A program made the translations under genes and the position numbers. A DNA stretch of 55,446 nucleotides from contig JAFSIC010000054.1 of the NCBI GenBank assembly GCA_017439985.1, positions 1 through 55,446 on the forward strand. The letters are read 5' to 3'. The notes beneath the pieces were generated by a model. That model was given only the letters and a program-made list of their open reading frames with translations, did not search any database and was not told the origin of the DNA. This document shows positions 27,278 to 35,724 of this stretch, one piece after another. This DNA comes from Oscillospiraceae bacterium. Lineage in GTDB: Bacteria > Bacillota > Clostridia > Oscillospirales > Ruminococcaceae. Numbering within the stretch: the first letter of the stretch is position 1; each line of letters opens with the position of its first letter.

Positions 27278-28312
27278 CTAATCTAATCTGTTCTCCATAC
27301 TCTCGGAGAGCAGCTCGCTTAACAAATTAGCAAAGCACTGCATCCGCGGGATCAATCGGGCGTAATCCATACGAACCGGACCGATAACACCGATGGTGCC
27401 GCAGCGTTCGCGGCCGATGCGGTACTTGGTGATGACCACCGAGGACTCGCTGAGCTCCTGACGGTTGTTTTCCTTGCCGACAATGACCTGAACGTCTGCG
27501 CCCTGTTTCGGAAGCAGATTCTTCACTTCCTTATGATTGTCAAGGAAGATCAGCAGGTCGCCTGCCGCCTCTTTCAGCTCATCATAATGCAGGAGATTGG
27601 TGTGGCCTTTCGTATAAAACTGGCCGTTGTTGATCTCCCTGCAGAGCTCGTAGATGGCACTGAGCAAGGCATTGAACGCGGCGGAAGAATCTTCCGCACC
27701 GAAGGAAACGGAGCTTGCGAAATGGCTGGCGATGTCGTTGAGGCTTCGTCCTGCCAGTCGCTCATTGGCAAAGTTGGTGAAGAATTCGCACATAGCGGAA
27801 TTGACTTCAAAGGGCATCCGACAAACTTTGTTTTTGATGACACCGTTGGAGGCAATGACCATGATGATGACCGTCTTTTCTGCCGCTGGTATCAGTTCGA
27901 TGCGGCGCACACGCACATTCTGCGGTGTGCTGGTGGAAAAAACGGATGCACAGCGTGTGAAGTTTGCCAGAGCCTGTGCGGCATCTTCCAGCAAGCGGTC
28001 AGGGTCGGGATTTGCTACATTGAACATCGCTTGGATCCTCGCCTGCTCCAGTGGAGTCAGCTCCGGAGGCTCCAGGATGTGATCCAGATAGTAGCGATAG
28101 CCCAAATGGGACGGAACCCTGCCTGCTGATGTATGAGGCTGTTCCAGCATACCCATATCGAAGAGCTGCGCCATATCGTTTCGCACGGTTGCGGGAGATA
28201 CGGTGATATCCAGCAATGCTGTGATACGCTTGGAACCTACCGGTTCGCCGGTAGCTGTGTATTCTTCAATGATAGCCTTGAGAATTTTTTGCTTTCTGCT
28301 GTCCAATTCCAT
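27278..28312 (-). CDS. hrcA: heat-inducible transcription repressor HrcA
   Basis: Repressor of class I heat-shock genes that binds CIRCE and whose folding depends on GroE in characterised systems. 344 residues: N-terminal winged helix (MELDSRKQKILKAIIEEYTATGEPVGSKRITALLDITVSPATVRNDMAQLFDMGML), then QPHTSAGRVPSHLGYRYYLDH and a GAF-like effector/dimer domain, ending near GVIGPVRMDYARLIPRM. AGAGGTGATAGCAG precedes the ATG. First gene of hrcA-grpE-dnaK-dnaJ; a CIRCE element stands at its promoter, so it is autoregulated. Confidence 0.98.
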   Translation of the reverse strand: MELDSRKQKILKAIIEEYTATGEPVGSKRITALLDITVSPATVRNDMAQLFDMGMLEQPHTSAGRVPSHLGYRYYLDHILEPPELTPLEQARIQAMFNVANPDPDRLLEDAAQALANFTRCASVFSTSTPQNVRVRRIELIPAAEKTVIIMVIASNGVIKNKVCRMPFEVNSAMCEFFTNFANERLAGRSLNDIASHFASSVSFGAEDSSAAFNALLSAIYELCREINNGQFYTKGHTNLLHYDELKEAAGDLLIFLDNHKEVKNLLPKQGADVQVIVGKENNRQELSESSVVITKYRIGRERCGTIGVIGPVRMDYARLIPRMQCFANLLSELLSESMENRLD

Positions 28313-28335
28313 CTGCTATCACCTCTTCTTTCCTC

Positions 28336-28362
28336 TTAGCACTCTACATCTCCAAGTGCTAA
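28336..28362. promoter_or_regulatory. CIRCE operator of hrcA operon
   Basis: TTAGCACTC, nine bases, AAGTGCTAA. One base differs from the TTAGCACTC-N9-GAGTGCTAA consensus. It lies just downstream of the -10 box, where HrcA would block transcription. Confidence 0.95.
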
Positions 28363-28366
28363 GCAT

Positions 28367-28395
28367 AATTTACCACGAACTTCCCCTGCTGTCAA
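28367..28395 (-). promoter_or_regulatory. sigma-A promoter of hrcA operon
   Basis: Minus strand: -35 TTGACA (28395-28390), 17-base spacer, -10 TAAATT (28372-28367). CIRCE follows within five bases. Confidence 0.85.
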
Positions 28396-28461
28396 TAGCT
28401 TTTTCAGCTATTCATAATTTATTTACAGCCGGAAAACAATCTCATCAAAATTCAGAGCAAA

Positions 28462-28488
28462 AAGAAAAGGACCCCGAAGGATCCTTTC
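28462..28488 (-). terminator. terminator of glycosyltransferase gene
   Basis: Minus strand AAAGGATCC-TTCG-GGGTCCTTT: a UUCG tetraloop on a 9-bp stem, then TTCTTTTT. Confidence 0.85.
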
Positions 28489-28496
28489 ATTTTAGT

Positions 28497-29675
28497 TTAT
28501 TTGCTTGCGTGATGACCGGTAGCCAGATCGTAAATATGTAAGGTTCTGTCAGCCAACGCAGTGCAGCCCGCATCCATAACGGACTGGCGAGTGCTCTCTT
28601 TCAGCTGCTGTTTTTCTGCTTCCGGCATATCGCGGAATTTACGCAGAAGCTCTGCCATTTCGTCCGGAGAATCGAAGCTCCAGCCGTTTTCGCCGTCTTT
28701 GATCTGATCCGCATTGATCGGGTCACGACGCTGCAGAACCGGCAGACCGGCTGCCATGCCTTCCAGCATGGAGATGGAGTTGGTGTCAGACAGAGAGGCT
28801 GTCACATAAATATCGGAAGCCAGCAGGTATGGTGGAAGCTCCGGATGCTCTACTCTGCCGGACATGATGACACGATCACCACAGCCCAGTGCTGCGATCT
28901 GATCACGCAATACCTGTTCTTCCGGACCGCCGCCGATGATAAACAGATACATATTCTCATCCGCTTTCACTGACTGATTCCAGTAGTCGATCAGCAGGTC
29001 GATGCTCTTCTCTCTGCCGAGACGACCAACAAAAACAACCACAAAAGCATCCTGCGGAATACCGAATTTCTCACGGATGGCTCTTTTCTGCTCCGGATCA
29101 AAATGTTCCGGAGAGAAATCATCCAGTTCCACAGGATTTGGAATAACATTGACCGGCAGCTTTACGCCTGCGCTGGACAGGTACTCGCTGCATTTCTCAG
29201 ATGGACCGGTGATGGCATTGGCGCGATTTGCAAAGACGCGCATATATTTATGAGAGAGTTTTTTCACTGTCTTTACAAGCGGGCGAGGTGCAATATAGTA
29301 GATGTATTCGTCGTACATGGTATGCATGGTATAAACCAGCGGAACCTTCAGCATTTTAGCAATAGAAACGCCGCAGAGACCCATGCCGAATTCGGTTTCT
29401 ACATGGATAATGTCCGGTTTGAAGTCGCGGACAAAGTTCAGACGCTTTCTGCTAACAGGCACAGAGGTTTCAAAACCGCTGAGTTTTTTTGTCAGCTTAA
29501 TACCCGGACAGTGCAGTACACCGTTTTCCAGATAATGCTCTTTGGCGTCGCCGTCAGCGGTGACGATCAGTACATCATGACCGCGAGCTTCCAGACCTTC
29601 TTTTAACAGCTTGATATGAGTTACCACACCGTTGATGCGTGGAAGATATGCTTCGGTAAAAATAGCAATTCTCAT
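28497..29675 (-). CDS. GT4-family glycosyltransferase
   Basis: GT-B fold, family 4 glycosyltransferase, 392 residues. N-terminal domain starts MRIAIFTEAYLPRINGVVTHI; the C-terminal nucleotide-sugar domain has FVGRLGREKSIDLLIDYW and the E-x7-E-like SDTNSISMLEGMAAGLPVLQRRD. Resemblance to diacylglycerol glucosyltransferases and related lipid-modifying GT4 enzymes is good, but the acceptor is not determined by sequence. GGAGGAGAACC precedes the ATG. It is co-transcribed with the Spx-like gene upstream (10-base gap). Confidence 0.93.
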   Translation of the reverse strand: MRIAIFTEAYLPRINGVVTHIKLLKEGLEARGHDVLIVTADGDAKEHYLENGVLHCPGIKLTKKLSGFETSVPVSRKRLNFVRDFKPDIIHVETEFGMGLCGVSIAKMLKVPLVYTMHTMYDEYIYYIAPRPLVKTVKKLSHKYMRVFANRANAITGPSEKCSEYLSSAGVKLPVNVIPNPVELDDFSPEHFDPEQKRAIREKFGIPQDAFVVVFVGRLGREKSIDLLIDYWNQSVKADENMYLFIIGGGPEEQVLRDQIAALGCGDRVIMSGRVEHPELPPYLLASDIYVTASLSDTNSISMLEGMAAGLPVLQRRDPINADQIKDGENGWSFDSPDEMAELLRKFRDMPEAEKQQLKESTRQSVMDAGCTALADRTLHIYDLATGHHASK

Positions 29676-29685
29676 GGTTCTCCTC

Positions 29686-30039
29686 CTACTTCACACTTTC
29701 CCATTCAGCTTCCTTAAAGCCGACTAAAACTTTATCCTCCGTAATCAGCAGGGGACGTTTTACCAGCATACCATCGGTTGCCAGCAACCCGATCTTTTCT
29801 TCATCGGTAAAAATCGGGAGCTTATCTTTCAGCTCCAGCTGACGATACAGCTGACCGCTGGTGTTATAAAACTTTTTAATTTCCAGACCGCTGCGGTCGA
29901 TCCACTGAGTCAGTTCCTCACGGGTCGGTTCTTCTTCAGCGATGTGACGGGCAATATATTCAATACCATTGGCATCAAGCCAGGCTTTTGCTTTTTTGCA
30001 GGTGCTGCAGCTTGGATACCACAGAAATAATGCAGGCAT
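29686..30039 (-). CDS. ArsC/Spx/YusI-family thioredoxin-fold protein
   Basis: 117 residues. The N-terminal PSCSTCKKAKAWLD shows a CxxC pair in the position of the ArsC/Spx active site (Cys11, Cys14), and the later VKRPLLI keeps the family's Arg-Pro. A single-strand role as a redox regulator or reductase is likely, but neither arsenate reductase nor Spx activity can be assigned from sequence. It is unlinked to the arsM gene 22 kb away. CAGGAGGAATTGAC precedes the ATG. Confidence 0.85.
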   Translation of the reverse strand: MPALFLWYPSCSTCKKAKAWLDANGIEYIARHIAEEEPTREELTQWIDRSGLEIKKFYNTSGQLYRQLELKDKLPIFTDEEKIGLLATDGMLVKRPLLITEDKVLVGFKEAEWESVK

Positions 30040-30107
30040 GTCAATTCCTCCTGTATAAAACAGATGTAACAGTTACTTCATCTCAATGTAATGCTTGTTT
30101 CACCGAT

Positions 30108-30136
30108 ATTATATCAATAATGGCTTTCGATGTAAA
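30108..30136 (-). promoter_or_regulatory. promoter of Spx-like/glycosyltransferase operon
   Basis: Minus strand: -35 TTTACA (30136-30131), 17-base spacer, -10 TATAAT (30113-30108). A small palindrome GTAAC-T-GTTAC lies in the leader (30065-30075). Confidence 0.75.
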
Positions 30137-30202
30137 CTGCCAAAACTGTTCCAAATTGTGAACTTTTAGTATATTTTCAGCTTTTTCTTCGATTTTTGTC
30201 AA

Positions 30203-30233
30203 GAAAAAAGCCCCATCTTCCAATGGGGCTTCG
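30203..30233 (-). terminator. terminator of DUF1015 gene
   Basis: Minus strand: AAGCCCCAT and ATGGGGCTT form a stem, followed by T5C; directly after the DUF1015 stop. Confidence 0.85.
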
Positions 30234-30240
30234 AGTTCTT

Positions 30241-31521
30241 TTATTTGATGATCTTGCGGCATTCCAGATAGAAGCGCTTATCTTCTGCCTTACCCATGGA
30301 GAAGGTCTTTCTTGGAAGAATATCATCCACCAGAATGGTTTCAAAGAGGACTTCCTTGCCCATAGCCGGGAAGATAAAGCCCACATTATCTTTCAGAGAG
30401 GACAGCTGCTGCACGATGCTGTTGCCGTGAACATAGTCCACCTTGCCGGAAAACTCCTGCACATAGGTGTCGATGAAGTTCTGGATGGTGCCGGTCACCA
30501 TGTTGGAGGATGGCTTCTGGATCCACATATGCTTCACTTCGCCCTGAAGATACATATCCACATGCTGACATTCCTGACCGTTTTCATCCTTGCAAGGCTC
30601 GTAGGATACTTTACAGCTGCGTTCCAGCTGGCGAACAAAGTTCTGTGTATCCACACCGAAAACGATGCGGTTGATTGGCTCGAATTTCAGGGATTCGTCA
30701 TTCAGATTCACCAGTTCGCAAAGTGCGTAGCGAGCCGGATGGTTCTTCATTTTTTCCGGAGAAAGGGTCGCTTTCAGAGCTTCATAGTGAGCTTTCGCTG
30801 CTGCCAGAGACATATTACCGTCACCAACTGCGTAAATCATGGTCTCTTTTTCCGGCATATTGTATTTATCTTCAAAGAGCTGACGCTCACCCAGTTTTTC
30901 CAGTGTTGCATCAATGTTCTCGGACTGCTCTGCTGTCACCAGCCAACCGCGAATGGAACCGCCGTCTTTCATCAGTTCGAAATCATAAAGTGGTTTCATT
31001 TCATCTGTGTGGCCACGAAGAGCAGACATCACAGCATCTTCTCTGTCGTCCATCAGCAGAATGATATGAGATACTTCCAGCGGTGCATTTTCACGGAACT
31101 GACGGCGATACTGCACCAAGTTGGTGGTGCGTTCCGATGCGCGGACTTTGGTTCCCGCATCCTCGTGATAGTCATATTCCTCCAAATCCACAACGCCGAC
31201 AATACCGCTGCGAACCTGACCGTCATGGGTCACACGTTCTACATAAATATAATCCTCCACTTCCACCAGCATGTGGCGGCGGAGGTAGGTTCTCATCGCA
31301 CGATACAGCGCACCAACACGCTGATCCAGATCCGGCTGCCAGAGATTACTGTCCGGAATGATCATATTCAGAGTGGACGGATTGCTTTTCACCTGTTCTT
31401 CCACATCACGCCAATATTCCGGCTGAGAAGAGAACTGGTCGCAGGCAATCACGCTCCAGCTTGTCATGTCCTTCACATTTGGAACGAGAATTTTTCCCTT
31501 TCCAAAGCCTGTGTTATTCAT
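30241..31521 (-). CDS. DUF1015 family protein
   Basis: 426 residues. Family hallmarks are the N-terminal GKILVPNVKDMTSWSVIACDQFSSQPEYW, internal EEYDYHEDAGTKVRASERTTN, and TMIYAVGDGNMSLAAAKAHYEALK. Members related to SerK/SbnI have been shown to phosphorylate free serine; activity here is inference only. Start chosen at ATG 31521 with CAGGAGGAAAGCG upstream; the longer frame has no such site. It is a single-gene unit: terminator after, and a possible promoter (TGGACT-17-TACAAT) near 31620-31650. Confidence 0.88.
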   Translation of the reverse strand: MNNTGFGKGKILVPNVKDMTSWSVIACDQFSSQPEYWRDVEEQVKSNPSTLNMIIPDSNLWQPDLDQRVGALYRAMRTYLRRHMLVEVEDYIYVERVTHDGQVRSGIVGVVDLEEYDYHEDAGTKVRASERTTNLVQYRRQFRENAPLEVSHIILLMDDREDAVMSALRGHTDEMKPLYDFELMKDGGSIRGWLVTAEQSENIDATLEKLGERQLFEDKYNMPEKETMIYAVGDGNMSLAAAKAHYEALKATLSPEKMKNHPARYALCELVNLNDESLKFEPINRIVFGVDTQNFVRQLERSCKVSYEPCKDENGQECQHVDMYLQGEVKHMWIQKPSSNMVTGTIQNFIDTYVQEFSGKVDYVHGNSIVQQLSSLKDNVGFIFPAMGKEVLFETILVDDILPRKTFSMGKAEDKRFYLECRKIIK

Positions 31522-31722
31522 CGCTTTCCTCCTGAATTTCAGACCAAAACAAACGGTCTGCATGATACTTTTCATATAAAAACCGCAAAAATTGCGGGAA
31601 TATTGCAAAACTACTTAATATTGTACAATAGATTTCATCAATAGTCCAGAGGAAAACATGAATTTTTTTCAATCATTTTGTATTATTTTGTCGCAAAATG
31701 CAACAGAAAATGAAGAGCTTCC
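31522..31722. other. intergenic region, DUF1015 gene / TIGR04086 gene
   Basis: An A+T-rich gap of 201 bases with a weak candidate -10 (TACAAT on the minus strand at about 31630). No small ORF or terminator is convincing. Confidence 0.4.
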
Positions 31723-32139
31723 TCATCGGCTGTTGACCCCCATGATCCCTCCAACGGCGCCGGATAAAAGCATCGCAAAGAACTTTACCAGCGTGTATGT
31801 TCCCAACTTCTGTTTCCACACCAGCAGAGCAATGATAAGCAGGATCACAAACAGCAACGCTCCGCAGAGAATGCCAAAGAAGAAGCCTTTTTCTCGGCTC
31901 ATCAGGGAGCAAAGAAAGCCTGCCGCCATGGATCCAAGGCTTCCGATGATCAGTCCTGCCGGAGAAAACACAGACAGCGGCAGAGGAAAACTGCTCAGTG
32001 CTGCGGCAAACAGCAGCATCAGCACAAACATGGTAACAATGCCTCCTGCTGTCGCCAAACATACACAAAACAAGGCACCTTCCCTGCCCTTCATCGTACT
32101 TTTTAGTTTTGACAGCATCGAGCCTCGTTTCTTTGCCAT
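31723..32139 (-). CDS. TIGR04086 family membrane protein
   Basis: 138 residues with four hydrophobic helices, a basic N-terminus (MAKKRGSMLSKLKSTMKGREG) and glycine-rich helix ends (LCGALLFVILLIIALLVW; LLSGAVGGIMGVN). This pattern matches the small clostridial TIGR04086 family, of unknown function. GAGGTGGGCGT precedes the ATG. It follows the glmS terminator and so may have its own promoter. Confidence 0.8.
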   Translation of the reverse strand: MAKKRGSMLSKLKSTMKGREGALFCVCLATAGGIVTMFVLMLLFAAALSSFPLPLSVFSPAGLIIGSLGSMAAGFLCSLMSREKGFFFGILCGALLFVILLIIALLVWKQKLGTYTLVKFFAMLLSGAVGGIMGVNSR

Positions 32140-32194
32140 ACGCCCACCTCACATATCAGATGTTTCAGTTTATGCGCAGGTATTTTCCGATATG

Positions 32195-32221
32195 CAAAAA
32201 GGCCCCCGAAGGAGCCTTTTC
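32195..32221 (-). terminator. terminator of glmS
   Basis: Minus strand AAAGGCTCC-TTCG-GGGGCCTTT with T-run, immediately after the glmS stop. Confidence 0.88.
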
Positions 32222-32222
32222 T

Positions 32223-34061
32223 TTACTCTACTGTAACAGATTTTGCCAGATTTCTTGGCTTATCGATATCGCAGCCGTGCATTTTTGCCATATAGTACGC
32301 AAAGAGCTGTGCGTATACCGTTGTTAAAATCGGTGCAAGCTGATCGCTGCAGGCAGGGATATTCCAAACAGTGCAGTCATGTGGATGATCGACCGGGAAG
32401 TGACCCAACAACAGTAATTCCGCACCGCGGGCGCGAACCTCTTCCATGTTAGCCAACGTTTTTTCCAGAACCACGGACTGGGTGGCTGTCACGACTACCA
32501 AGCAACTTTCGTCCACCAGAGCAATGGTGCCGTGTTTCAGTTCGCCGGCAGCATAAGCCTCTGAATGGAGATAGGAAATTTCCTTCAGCTTCAGTGCAGC
32601 TTCCAGAGAGGAAGCATAGTCCATCAGTCGTCCAATGAAGAAGATGTCATGGCAGTTTTTCTGTGTCTGCACAAAATCTTCCACTGTTTTCTTGGAAGCA
32701 AGGATCGCTTCTACCTGTTCCGGCAGCTGAGCCAGTTCTGCGATACGGACTTTCAGTTCCTCATCAGAGAGAACTCCTCGCAAATTCGCCAGATCCAGAG
32801 CTAAAATTTCAAAAAGCAGAACCTGTGTTAAATAAGCTTTGGTGGAAGCTACCGCAATTTCAGGACCTGCAAGGGTATACATCACATGGTCTGCTTCCCT
32901 CGCAATGGTGGAACCGATCACATTGCTTAGCGCCAGACAGCGCAAGCCCTGTGCTTTTTTGTGTGTCAATGCTGCGAGAGTGTCGGCGGTTTCGCCGCTC
33001 TGACTGACAGCCATAAAGACCTCGCCCTCCATCGGAGGCATGGTACTGTAACGATATTCGCTGGCAACAGCCGCCATAGCAGGGACTCCTGCCACCTGTT
33101 CCAGCAAACTCTGTCCCATAACGGCCGCATGATATGCGGTGCCGCAGGCAGCGATGGTCAGTCGCTTCAATGCTTTTGCCTGTTCCATTGTAAACGGCAT
33201 GGTTTCTCTGCGGATGATGCCTTTTTCCACGTCAACATAGTGGTTCAATGTATCTCTCAAAGCTGTCGGCTGATCGAAAATTTCTTTCAGCATAAAATGA
33301 TCGAAGCCATTTTTCCGTGCGGCAGAGCTGTCCCAGTTGATATGTACCGACTGTGGGAATTGCTGCTCGCCGTCTTTCCAGAACATAATTTCTTCCGGAG
33401 TCAGCACGGCAATGCTGTCCTCATCGATATACCAAACATCTCGGGTATAGTCCAGCAATGCGGAAATATCACTGGCAAGATATGCACCATCCTCTCCTTT
33501 TGCAAGCAGAAGCGGACTTCTGCGGCGGGCACAGTAGATGGTGTCCGGCTGATTTCGATCCAAAATCGCCAATGCGAAGGAGCCCTCCAGCTGTGGGAGC
33601 ACTCGCTCCAGAGTTTTCTTCATGTCGCCGCAATACTGCTTCTCCAGCAGCTGCGCAACCACTTCCGTATCCGTCTGAGAGGCGAAGTGCACGCCTTCTT
33701 TCTGCAGCTGCAATTTTAAGGCCTGATAATTTTCAATGATGCCATTGTGTACCACTGCGACTGTTTTCTTTTCTGCAAGGTGGGGATGGCAGTTCTCAAC
33801 AGAAGGTTTTCCGTGAGTTGCCCAGCGGGTATGACCGATACCGCAGCTTCCCTCCGGTTTTTCCTCTTCCACGACGCGGCGAAGATTACTGATCCTTCCC
33901 ACCGCACGGCAAAGTTTCAATTCCTGATGTTCCATATCAGAGACTGCAATACCCGCAGAGTCATAACCGCGATATTCCAGGTTTTCCAGGCCATTCAGCA
34001 GAACCTCCAGGCAGCAGGCAGAACGATATTTCTTTTTGGTAAAGCCAACGATTCCACACAC
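32223..34061 (-). CDS. glmS: glutamine--fructose-6-phosphate transaminase (isomerizing)
   Basis: Makes glucosamine-6-phosphate from fructose-6-phosphate and glutamine, the entry to peptidoglycan amino sugars. 612 residues: class II glutaminase domain starting V/M-CGIVGF (Cys2 becomes the nucleophile after Met removal) with GIGHTRWATHGKPS, then two SIS isomerase domains (AVSQSGETADTLAAL; SYLHSEAYAAGELKHG), ending DKPRNLAKSVTVE. The start is GTG at 34061, ten bases after AGGAG; a nearby ATG is out of frame. No glmS ribozyme is seen in the leader. Confidence 0.98.
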   Translation of the reverse strand: MCGIVGFTKKKYRSACCLEVLLNGLENLEYRGYDSAGIAVSDMEHQELKLCRAVGRISNLRRVVEEEKPEGSCGIGHTRWATHGKPSVENCHPHLAEKKTVAVVHNGIIENYQALKLQLQKEGVHFASQTDTEVVAQLLEKQYCGDMKKTLERVLPQLEGSFALAILDRNQPDTIYCARRRSPLLLAKGEDGAYLASDISALLDYTRDVWYIDEDSIAVLTPEEIMFWKDGEQQFPQSVHINWDSSAARKNGFDHFMLKEIFDQPTALRDTLNHYVDVEKGIIRRETMPFTMEQAKALKRLTIAACGTAYHAAVMGQSLLEQVAGVPAMAAVASEYRYSTMPPMEGEVFMAVSQSGETADTLAALTHKKAQGLRCLALSNVIGSTIAREADHVMYTLAGPEIAVASTKAYLTQVLLFEILALDLANLRGVLSDEELKVRIAELAQLPEQVEAILASKKTVEDFVQTQKNCHDIFFIGRLMDYASSLEAALKLKEISYLHSEAYAAGELKHGTIALVDESCLVVVTATQSVVLEKTLANMEEVRARGAELLLLGHFPVDHPHDCTVWNIPACSDQLAPILTTVYAQLFAYYMAKMHGCDIDKPRNLAKSVTVE

Positions 34062-34173
34062 AGTGCATCAGCTCCTTTCAAGCACGATAACGTATTCTAT
34101 GCGTTCCTTCTCTGTCCGTAACAAAAACTTATGAGAATACAAAAACTTGTTTTTTAATCCCATAACGAACAAA

Positions 34174-34194
34174 TGCGTGACAAAATGTCACGCA
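34174..34194. promoter_or_regulatory. inverted repeat in glmS leader
   Basis: Perfect arms TGCGTGACA / TGTCACGCA around AAA, about 45 bases downstream of the glmS start site. It could be a protein-binding operator or an RNA hairpin; on the minus strand TTTGTT follows it. Confidence 0.6.
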
Positions 34195-34237
34195 GCAAAG
34201 GAACGATTTTCTTGTCTCTTCTCACAATGATAAGTAT

Positions 34238-34266
34238 ATTATACCTGTCTGTGAATCAGACTGCAA
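34238..34266 (-). promoter_or_regulatory. sigma-A promoter of glmS
   Basis: Minus strand: -35 TTGCAG (34266-34261), 17-base spacer, -10 TATAAT (34243-34238). Confidence 0.7.
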
Positions 34267-34304
34267 GTAGCAATTAAGAAAATCCTTTCGTAATTCAAAA
34301 AAAC

Positions 34305-34333
34305 TTGAATTTCATACTTTGACGCGTTATAAT
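34305..34333 (+). promoter_or_regulatory. sigma-A promoter of thrE pair
   Basis: -35 TTGAAT (34305-34310), 17-base spacer, -10 TATAAT (34328-34333). Confidence 0.7.
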
Positions 34334-34414
34334 ATGCTCCGTTGAAGGGTATAAATGACCGTCTTATGATTCATTTTATTCCTTATATTATGATGTAACA
34401 GGAGTATTCTAAAC

Positions 34415-35176
34415 ATGAATTATCATCGTTTGCTGCATCTGGTGATCTCACTGGGAGCAACTCTTTTGGAAAACGGTGCGGAAACCTACCGCGTTGAAGA
34501 ATCCATTCTTCGTATTTTTCAGGGACATGATATGGCACAGGTGGATGTCTTTGTTATTCCAAGCATGCTGATCGTCACCGTCCGACCCAATGGTTCGGAA
34601 AAAATCTATACGCAGCAGAAGCGCATCAAAGTTCGCGGAACTGACCTAACCAAAATCAAAGAAGCCAACGACCTCTGCCGCTATTACTGTACCCACGACA
34701 TGACATTGGATGAACTGGAGCAGCGCATTGAGACCATTCGACACGGCGCTCTCTATTCTCAGCTGACCCAGTACCTCGGTCATGTGCTGGCGGGCAGCGG
34801 CTTCTCCCTGTTCTTTGGCGGTACCTTGGTCGATGCCTTTTGTGCGATTTTCAGCAGCTTGATGGTCAAATTTATCTTCGATCAGATGGGTAAGCTGGAG
34901 ACCAACACCTTCTTTACCAACATTCTCGCTTCTGCAACATTGACTGCCTGGGCAGAACTCATGTCCATCAGTCCGTTGCAGGCTAACATGGACACCACCA
35001 TCATCGGCCCGATGATGCTGTTGGTTCCGGGTATGGCGCTGACCACCAGTATGCGGGACATTATCGCCGGCGACTACATTTCCAGCTTGGTCAAGCTGGT
35101 AGAAGTTGTTATGATCGGTCTCGGTGTTGCTCTCGGCGCTTATATTTCCATGACAGCCATGAGCTTCATCGTATAA
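34415..35176 (+). CDS. threonine/serine exporter, ThrE_1 half
   Basis: 253 residues. The soluble N-terminus has LVISLGATLLENGAETYRVEESILRI, the family signature, followed by about four or five helices (LAGSGFSLFFGG onward). It corresponds to the DUF1212/ThrE_1 half of the exporter; the second gene supplies the ThrE_2 half. Together they would export threonine, serine or another small metabolite. AGGAGTATTCTAAAC precedes the ATG. The partner starts 15 bases after. Confidence 0.92.
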   Translation: MNYHRLLHLVISLGATLLENGAETYRVEESILRIFQGHDMAQVDVFVIPSMLIVTVRPNGSEKIYTQQKRIKVRGTDLTKIKEANDLCRYYCTHDMTLDELEQRIETIRHGALYSQLTQYLGHVLAGSGFSLFFGGTLVDAFCAIFSSLMVKFIFDQMGKLETNTFFTNILASATLTAWAELMSISPLQANMDTTIIGPMMLLVPGMALTTSMRDIIAGDYISSLVKLVEVVMIGLGVALGAYISMTAMSFIV

Positions 35177-35190
35177 AGGAGGTTTGAACT

Positions 35191-35679
35191 ATGTCTTTTG
35201 ATCTTCTCCTTCAGGCAATAACTTCTTTCACCGCTGAACTATTCCTGCCTGTACTAATTTCCTTTATTGCCTGCATCGGCTTTGGCATCATATTCAATAT
35301 TCGAGGAAAAAATCTGCTTTTATCCGCTTTGGGAGGCGCAATCAGCTGGATGGTCTACCTGATCACCGTTCATTACAGTAACGATATCCTCGCTTGTTTC
35401 CTCAGCGGCTTCGCAGTATCTCTTTATGCCGAATTGTTTGCTCGAATTCGCCGCACTCCATCCACCTGCTTCTTGATCATTGGTCTGCTGCCTCTGGTTC
35501 CGGGAGCCGGTATCTATTACACGATGAAATACTTTGTGCAGGGACAGTATGTGGAATTCGCTGAAAAAGGCGTTTCCGTTCTGTCCAGTGCCGGTGCGAT
35601 AGCACTGGGCGTTATGCTCGTCATCTCCATGTTCCGCATGATGATGCACATCAGCGCCCATCGCAGAAGAAAAGCCTAA
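35191..35679 (+). CDS. threonine/serine exporter, ThrE_2 half
   Basis: 162 residues, about five membrane helices. FLPVLISFIACIGFGIIFNIRGKN and FLIIGLLPLVPGAGIYYTMKYFVQG are the DUF3815/ThrE_2 signatures (P-L-V-P-G-x-G). It is encoded just after the ThrE_1 half with AAAGGAGGTTTGAACT ahead of the ATG, and the pair is closed by the terminator at 35683. Confidence 0.92.
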   Translation: MSFDLLLQAITSFTAELFLPVLISFIACIGFGIIFNIRGKNLLLSALGGAISWMVYLITVHYSNDILACFLSGFAVSLYAELFARIRRTPSTCFLIIGLLPLVPGAGIYYTMKYFVQGQYVEFAEKGVSVLSSAGAIALGVMLVISMFRMMMHISAHRRRKA

Positions 35680-35682
35680 CCC

Positions 35683-35712
35683 AAGGGACGACCTGTTCGT
35701 CCCTTTTCTTTT
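35683..35712 (+). terminator. terminator of thrE pair
   Basis: AAGGGACGA-CCTGT-TCGTCCCTT followed by TTCTTTT. Confidence 0.88.
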
Positions 35713-35724
35713 ATGAGGTGAACC

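Larger units (their letters stand above)
34062..34414. other. divergent intergenic region, glmS / thrE1
   Basis: 353 bases holding both promoters back to back, plus an inverted repeat in the glmS leader (34174-34194). No AGCGCC ribozyme core on the minus strand. I find no ORF with a ribosome binding site. Confidence 0.75.

Noticed and set aside
29686-30039. Arsenate reductase that works with arsM
   Set aside because: It is of the ArsC/Spx fold, but 22 kb from arsM, with its own promoter and a lipid-type glycosyltransferase as partner. Similarity does not prove activity.
30065-30075. GTAAC-A-GTTAC palindrome in the Spx-like leader as an operator
   Set aside because: Arms are only 5 bp, and it lies well inside the leader; too short to claim.
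34062-34237. glmS ribozyme in the glmS leader
   Set aside because: No AGCGCC core or matching pseudoknot is visible on the minus strand. An Infernal search would settle it.
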